Source: Metellina segmentata (lineage: Eukaryota; Arthropoda; Arachnida; Araneae; Tetragnathidae). Taken from it: a stretch of 64,000 bases of DNA. A program made the position numbers and the translations under genes. The notes beneath the pieces are model-generated. The model did no database searches. It was not told where the DNA came from and saw only the letters and a program-made list of their open reading frames with translations. How positions within the stretch are numbered: position 1 is the first letter of the stretch; every line of letters begins with the position of its first letter. Shown in pieces: positions 57,966-64,000 of this stretch. The DNA lies in contig OX375872.1 of the NCBI GenBank assembly GCA_947359465.1, forward strand, positions 83,260,931-83,324,930, written 5' to 3'.

Positions 57966-58774
57966 TATAACAAACAAAAATCGAAGCACCCAGATGGAGT
58001 TGTTCGATTGCGATAAAAAAGTTGACGGAAGTAAAGAATATACATAGAAAAACAAACGATGAAAATTTCAGAACAATTGAATGATTTATTTCATAGTTTG
58101 ACTGTTTCAAAGGGAGGAAGTCAATAGAGGTTGATCCACCTCTGGCCTGGCTACAAGATGGCTCCCGCCATGGCATAGGCTGCAAGTTCCCGGATGGTGT
58201 ACTGCGGAATTTCTTACCAATTTGTCTCCAACTGTCGGACTAAATGGTCAACATTCCTTGATGGTTGCAATCGCCTTCCGATAACGTCCCAACTGTGCTC
58301 TACGGGGGAGAGATCAGGAGACCTAGGAAATGTTGGTCAAGGAAATGTTGAGAAAGCTTGAAAACAATTCATAGTAACAAGTGCCGTCTGCAGCCGGGCA
58401 TTATCTTGTTGAAAAGTAGTAAGTCCTTGGTATCGCAAAAGGAACTTTAACATAACAGGTCGTAGAATGTCATCTACGTACCGCTGTGCTGTAAGCGTTC
58501 CAGAAATGACTACCAAAGGGGGCCGGCTATGAAAGAAGATGACACCACTGACCATAACGCCCTGTTGTGGGCATGTTTGGCGTGCGATAGTAAGGGCAGG
58601 ATCCCCACGCTACCCAGGACGTCTCCAGACTAGTCTGTGGTTGTCGTCAAGGCACAGTTGGAAACGGGACTCGTCAGTGAAGAATATACGTCTCCACTTA
58701 GAGCCATTCCAAGTTGATCGAGCCCGGCACAACTCCTAGACAACTTCTTGGTGTGTCGATTTTTTTTTGTTATA
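57966..58774 (-). mobile_element. Tc1-like element D, N-terminal half deleted
   Basis: The left TATAACAAACAAAAATCGAA and the right (reversed) TATAACAAAAAAAAATCGAC are inverted repeats with TA outside. Length is about 0.81 kb. The transposase reads on the minus strand and lacks its DNA-binding half. Confidence 0.87.
58100..58740 (-). pseudogene. Tc1-like transposase D remnant
   Basis: Read from the right: WRRIFFTDESRFQLCLDDN (first Asp, near 58680), a stop near 58609, QGVMVSGVIFFHSRPPLVVI, RYVDDILRPVMLKFLL, FQQDNARLQTA (second Asp, near 58405), then a stop within a short local duplication of ACATTTCCT, and SPDLSPVEHSWDVIG (Glu) near 58290-58320. The frame is otherwise continuous, and the HTH is missing. 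The local duplication makes the distance between second Asp and Glu unreliable here. It is inactive. Confidence 0.85.
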
Positions 58775-61700
58775 TAGTACTATAATAAATGCAAGCACAA
58801 TGAAATCAATAAATTAAATCTAAATATCTCAATATAATCATATATACTAAGCAGTAAACAATTTTTGTATCTCTTATTCATACAAACTTTTGGGAATTAT
58901 TCAATCACATGAGCTCTTCTATTTAATTAAATAGCTTTAAACTTAAATCAATAAAAATTTCATGAAGACATTCTTAGACGCAATTTTTAACAGATAGTTA
59001 TTAAAATTTAAACCCTATTTTAACTACAGTTCAGTTGCTTCTTAGTAGCTTATATATGATCATAGTTACTTCAAATTTAAAAAACTGTTGGTCGAGATGC
59101 GAAAGTAGAGATAAAAGCATCTCCTTTCTTTCTTATCTAATCCAATCTCAATGAAATACACTATACACAATGCTTCTAAAGATGTACTGGGTGAGCTTCA
59201 AATGAATTTATTCGTACGTACAATTTACTCAAAATATTGTTTACCTTCTCGGAAAAGTACAAAACTTTAAGCTAGTCAGTATATAATGCATGTGATGTTT
59301 CAATTATAATCTTATAAAAATTGGTAAGTTCTTAAACTGTGGTGCTAGAATTTTATTACCATCCATGCGGTGTGAATCTAGATTGTTAATTTAGCAACTC
59401 AATTGGATAAAAATGCTGACCAGGAGTTATTTAATACTAATGCTTCACCATAATTGGGACAATTTTAATATTTATTCATAATTTTATCTATACATAAATT
59501 AGTATTAATCAATAAAACAGATTGAGTTAAGAACGTTGCAAATGATCGTTTCCCTTTTTGTTTTGACAATAATATATTTTCCTGGAGATTTATTGATTAA
59601 CTTTGACATGCACCCTTTAGATTGAAATGAGTGATTAACTTTCATCGAACATTACTTCTTCTAGTACTGACTCTCACATTTGCATAACATATTTTTCTTA
59701 CACTTGGGAAGTTTGACAAATTGTGTATCGATTGAATCGTATAAGCCCTAATTTCAAATTATTTATAATTTGATACCCATAAATGTGTATTTACTTATTT
59801 GTTTCATCTACTAAGGTTGGTAGCATACTTATCGCAGTTGTTATCACTCACCGATATTCTAATACTGAAAAAAGAAAATTGTTTCTTCTGTTTTGCTGAA
59901 AATCGATGTTTAGATGTACATAACTATACATCTCTAAAAATGAATCGATGCATAAACAACACAGTGGTTTATCATATTCACACTGTTAATAACCTATTAG
60001 CAATTGTTTCGATAAACTGAATAAATTAGCCGTTCTTACTTAAAATAATATTTGTGTACTAACTCCCTGTGTGACAAATTATTAAGGAATAAAGAAAAAA
60101 CACAGACCCAAATACACGACAGCGCAAAAATGCCCAACTTAATCTCCAAACGTCACAACATCCCTGACTTTACATGCCCTAGTCACGCTAGTGATTAATG
60201 GTTGCGAGAAGGGATGGGATAATATGCTGGAGTTGATATGTAGAGATTGGATAAGATAGATACTGTACAACAAACAGACAAAACAAAAACTAGCAACAAA
60301 AATGCTGTTTAGAGAAAAAAAAAAAAAACTAAGAGAAAATTGCTATAAAATGAAGGACTTTTCTTAAAATAAAAGACCTATGATCACTTAATATGTAGAT
60401 AAAATATTAAGCACAACTTTATAATTTTTATAGAAATCACTATCAAACGTTTAAAGTAGGTTTTGAAATTTATCGCAAGGGCCAGATTTGGCCAAACACA
60501 CTACAATGTCAAGTAATGGACAGACACACACGAAAAAAATTTTACTGACGCTTAAGAACGAATAAAATTTAAGGAAGATTGTTTTGGATGTTTGGACTTA
60601 TGGTACGAGTTCCCGCGGACATGCTGCTCCACATCCAGGGTAGAATTTACCCTGCGCCCCTACAGCTCGCAGGTTGCTAGTGAAACGGGGAACCCACTTA
60701 GCCAAAGCGACTCCTTTAAGGTCAAAGGAGGGAAATCAAGCACACAAGTCTTTATATCCCGATCAAATACGAATGGCTTAGGAATATGGGTAAATTAATA
60801 AATTGACGTATCAAATATTTTCCGAACCTATATTACAGATCTAATTCCAAATATATATTGAGTTCCATTTCGAATGAATGCGTAAAAATTTACGTACTCT
60901 GCGAGACCGAACCGAGAGTTTGAAATAATTGAAAAAGCGCTAGGGCTGTTGGAGGTAGACTAATCAACTCACTTCATTTTGAAGCGGGAGTCATGAGTGT
61001 CCTTTTCCGTAAGGCCTCAAGGCACATTCCTCGCAAGTGAAGAGTTCGCTGATTCGTGACTTGGAGGGCACAGTTATTAGCTGTCCAAATTCCCGTTTTG
61101 ACAGGAAAGATTGCGATCCTTCCATAAAAAGTAGAAAAACGAATCACACTACTGTCGCGAAAATTAATTACCAGTTCTACTTAATGAAAGCTCATTGGCT
61201 GATGACGTCATACCTTGGAGAGCTAATAAGTACCTTCCATCCAATCCTTCCAATTCTTAACTCATTTTTCAACAGGCATTCTCTGATACGATACTATCAT
61301 CCTAGTATTGCTCATTTGGATAGACATGCAGCACGTGTCCTAGCATGCATATGACACTCGTGGCTTGAGGTTGACAGTGTACATTCCAATTAATTTCCTG
61401 CAAGTTCATTTTATGAGCAAGATTTCTTTGCATTGAATTCGAAGTTTGCTGAAATGATCTAGAGTTATTTTAGAGCGATTCTGTTTGGAGTGTTATTTTT
61501 GTTGCGAATAGATTTGTCTTTTAATTATGTTCTGAACAGCAAAGCAGCAAAGTCCGAACAACTGGTATTGCTTTTGATATTCATCAGTTTGTAAAATGGA
61601 CTCCATTTATATAATGCAGCACCTTTCAAAAGTAATTTAATAATAAAATGAAGTGGAAAAGCCGATGGTATTGTTGAACATACAATCTTCTATTGCAGCC

Positions 61701-61959
61701 TTTGGACGAAGAGATCAATATTTTTTTTCGTAAGAACCAATTAAAGATACCAATTCATAGTAATATTTACGAGTACATAGTACCTAAACGTTTACAAATC
61801 TAAATTACTACTCAAAAGTAATTTTAATAGCAAAATTAAATGTAGAGAAATCGGTAGTATTGGTGAACAGATAATCTTCTATTGCATCTATTGCAACTTT
61901 GGAATAGAGAAAATATCAAGATTTCTCAATAACTGCAGAAAGGTACCAATGAATGATCT
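58775..61959. other. Gene-free stretch
   Basis: An A-run is at 60315-60328. 60590-61380 is somewhat more GC-rich, with a CRE-like TGACGTCA near 61202 and weak frames 60592-60798 and 61037-61354. No domain or splice structure convinces me. Confidence 0.4.
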
Positions 61960-62119
61960 TACACTCATTGCCATAAAAATTTGCTCATCAAGAAAAAGTC
62001 GTTAAAATGAAACGAAATTTTACACATGTAAGTACTACTTTGATATAAGTAAGTGATTAGAAAATCAAAGAAAAAGGATCATTTATTACAGAAAAAAGTA
62101 CAAATAAACGGAAGTTTCA

Positions 62120-63198
62120 GTACTATGTTGGACCCCCTCTACCGCGAATGCACGATGCGATACGAGCGGGCATTGAGGCATACAAGTTCCGTATGATGTC
62201 CTGAGACATCTCGTTCCACAGTTGCTGTAAACGCGCCTCTAGTTCGGCCAAACTCGTAGGGTGTCCAACTTACAGTCCGAAATGATCCCAGATTAGCTCG
62301 ATTGGTGACAAAACTGGGGATCGAGCAGGCCAGAGAAATGGGGTAATGTGGCGGAGGCAGTCTTGTGACATCCTTGTTGTGTGTAGCCGAGCATTGTCTT
62401 GTTGAAAAATGGCTACTGGGAGCCCTGCCATGAGTGACATCAGATGTGGCTGAAGAATGTCATGGACATACCGCTGGGCTGTCATTGTGCCATGGATCAA
62501 TATTAGGGGTGACCGTGTATCATAAGCAATGGCACCCCATACCATCACACCAGCTGTGGGAGCGGTGTGTCGCTGTAAAGCGAAAGCAGGATTGAGGCTT
62601 TCACGACGGAGCCTTCACACACGAACACGATTGTCATCACTGCTCAAATTGAATCTAGATTCGTCGCTGAAGACGACCTGGTTCCATTACGTTGCAGTCC
62701 AATCCATTACGTTGCAGTCCAATCCATTACGTTGCAGTCCAATCCATTACGTTGCAGTCCAATGTGAAAGACCCCACTCCAAACGGAGGCATCGGTGGGT
62801 GGGTGTCTATGGCAGCACACGTAATGGGCGCAGCGATACCAGATGTCCTTCAGCCAGGCGACTTGCGATGGTTCGGGAAGACACAGGGGCCCGTAGTGAA
62901 GGAAGGTGCTGCCAGTGTCTGGATAGCGGCCAATGAGGCAGTTGGCTATATGCGTGCGTCTCGTATGATGTGACGGTCTTCTCGACGACTGGTCTGTCGA
63001 TTGCGTCCTGAGCCTGGTCGCCGTGTATATGACGTCTATTCTGTCCACTGGTCCCAACACCTCCTCACAGTAAAATCAGAACGGCCTACTTGACGAGCTA
63101 CTCGCGAAGCTGACCACCCAGCTTCCATCATCACGATGATTCTTCCCCTCTAGAACTCTGACAGCTGCTCATATTGTCTTCGATGGCGGCGTAACGGC
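62120..63198 (-). pseudogene. Tc1-like transposase C, HTH and catalytic parts present, broken
   Basis: The ATG near 63198 opens MPLRRHRRQYEQLSEF, then a stop, RGRIIVMMEAGWSASRVARQ, VGRSDFTVRRCWDQW, a stop, and RRPGSGRNRQTSRREDR, a complete bipartite HTH region. The catalytic part reads VVFSDESRFNLSSDDNRVRV (first Asp), TAGVMVWGAIAYDTRSPLI, FQQDNARLHTTRMSQDCLRH (second Asp) and SPVLSPIELIWDHFG (Glu). I count 32 residues between second Asp and Glu. Between the two parts lies a four-fold 20-bp repeat that breaks the frame. The end near 62125 encodes RGGPT. Multiple stops make it inactive. Confidence 0.88.
62684..62763. repeat. 20-bp tandem repeat x4 inside transposase C
   Basis: CCATTACGTTGCAGTCCAAT is repeated about four times without visible differences. 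On the minus strand one unit corresponds to the codons just before WNQVVFSDES. The identity of units indicates recent expansion. Confidence 0.95.
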
Positions 63199-63536
63199 AT
63201 AACTACCACAGCGTTTCCTTTGCAAAAGATTAAGTACACTCAAACAAGCTCTGCTTACCTGTTTTATACTCCAAGGACAACGAAGTTCAACGCCCTCAAG
63301 TGGCATTACGCAATGCGCAATCAAGCTGCATTTCTAATCATTTGCATATCTGGCCGACATGTACCTTCACGCCAAGTTTCGTTAAGATTCCTCAATTATT
63401 TCCTGGTGTGCAAATTTTTATGGCAATGAGTGTATATTGCATGAAGAATCCGTATCAGTTATAAAGTGCATCATAAATAGCCTTCTACAGATGGAATCCC
63501 ATTCTACTTTCAGCCTATCGTCTTACTTCTCTAACT

Positions 63537-64000
63537 GTGATAGCAAAATATCTACATCTTCTTCAATTTTGGAAACGAAAATTGGCCGCAATTATTGCAC
63601 AAGTGCTTCCTATACACTACCCTACAATAATGGACCGGACGCCAGCGGATTTGCGTAAAATGCAACTAATTGTTTGGGGGTGTTTTTCGTGGTATGGCCT
63701 GCTACTTTTGCATGTTATTCCTGGTAAATTGAACGCCGACGCCAACATAAACATTTTGGACAATCAGGTTCTTCCTACGTTTTGGCAATTTTATGGAATG
63801 GACGAATGTTACTTCCAGGGCTACAACGCTCCATGTCATGCTGCAGCCTCTGACAAGCAGAGGTATCAAAATATGGATGTAAAACGGCTTTCCTGACCTG
63901 CCCAGAGTCCCGACCTAAACCCCATATAACGTTTGTTGGACGTGTTAGAGCGACGCTTATGGACCAGGGAACCAAGTCCGAAATATAGCTAGATGAGCTA
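63537..64000 (+). pseudogene. Tc1-like transposase fragment running off the right edge
   Basis: LRKMQLIVWGCFSWYGLLLL, then NILDNQVLPTFWQFYG, CYFQGYNAPCHAA (expected QDDNAPCH, so both acidic positions are changed to Gly and Tyr), KRLS, a stop and PAQSPDLNPI with a stop in place of the Glu, then a tail RRLWTREPSP. The frame from 63537 is open until 63896. The expected interval is 34 residues, that is DD34E. The second catalytic Asp and the Glu are both lost. N-terminal parts are absent, and no left terminal repeat is visible between 63434 and 63490. Confidence 0.82.

Larger units (their letters stand above)
61960..63434 (-). mobile_element. Tc1-like element C, fuller relative of 46043-47106
   Basis: The left TACACTCATTGCCATAAAAA and the right (reversed) TACACTCATTGCCATAAAAA are the same for 20 bases, then continue into TTTG and CACCA. 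TA is at both edges. About 1.48 kb, minus strand. It retains the DNA-binding region that the copy at 46043 lost. It carries an internal 20-bp tandem expansion. Confidence 0.93.

Overview
This window is eukaryotic, AT-rich (about one third G+C by eye) and almost entirely non-genic. I find no intact host gene, rRNA or functional tRNA. The content is a graveyard of cut-and-paste transposons, short non-autonomous elements, a tRNA-derived SINE family and small tandem repeats. The density and diversity of Tc1/IS630-type transposase relics, all broken, together with SINEs and palindromic MITEs, fit an arthropod. A chelicerate such as an orb-weaving spider is my guess, but that is inference from repeat style and not from a marker gene.

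Layout. 1-1131: Tc1 pseudogene entering from the left edge. 3528-4754: Tc1-like element with DD36E catalytic spacing. 4876-5085: first copy of a palindrome-rich MITE. 6270-6899: first copy of a hAT-like MITE built of ACATCGATGT palindromes with a perfect 8-bp target duplication. 10706-11490: cluster of SINE copies, one with a different tRNA head. 12637-14160: (GCC)n, a 185-bp repeat in three copies and a cluster of very stable GNA-loop hairpins. 14160-26716: mostly featureless, with two MITE copies and one SINE. 26717-31790: a roughly 690-bp tandem duplication whose two units were later split by three different Tc1-like elements, one of which was itself split by a hAT-like MITE. 31791-41267: anonymous sequence with minisatellites, a 248-bp tandem duplication, a MITE and one candidate exon. 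41268-50760: two related Tc1 elements (one an internally deleted derivative), another Tc1 relic, SINEs, a composite MITE and a 490-bp duplication. 52253-53017: third hAT-like MITE. 55500-56600: a degenerate satellite of about 140 bp split by a SINE. 57966-58774, 61960-63434 and 63490-64000: further Tc1 relics, the last running off the right edge.

Working together. There are no operons or pathways. The informative relationships are nesting and duplication: target-site duplications, empty paralogous sites and internal deletions give a relative order of insertions. No transposase here is coding-competent as read. Each has frameshifts, stops, deletions or a lost catalytic residue, so any present mobility of the MITEs would depend on copies elsewhere. 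Two structures stand out as possibly undescribed: the hAT-like MITE that amplifies palindromic modules internally, and the block of GC-GNA-GC mini-hairpins at 13873-14158. Three weak candidate exons or orphan ORFs (5223-5633 minus, 33042-33215 plus, 51578-51811 plus) are the only non-transposon coding signals worth testing.
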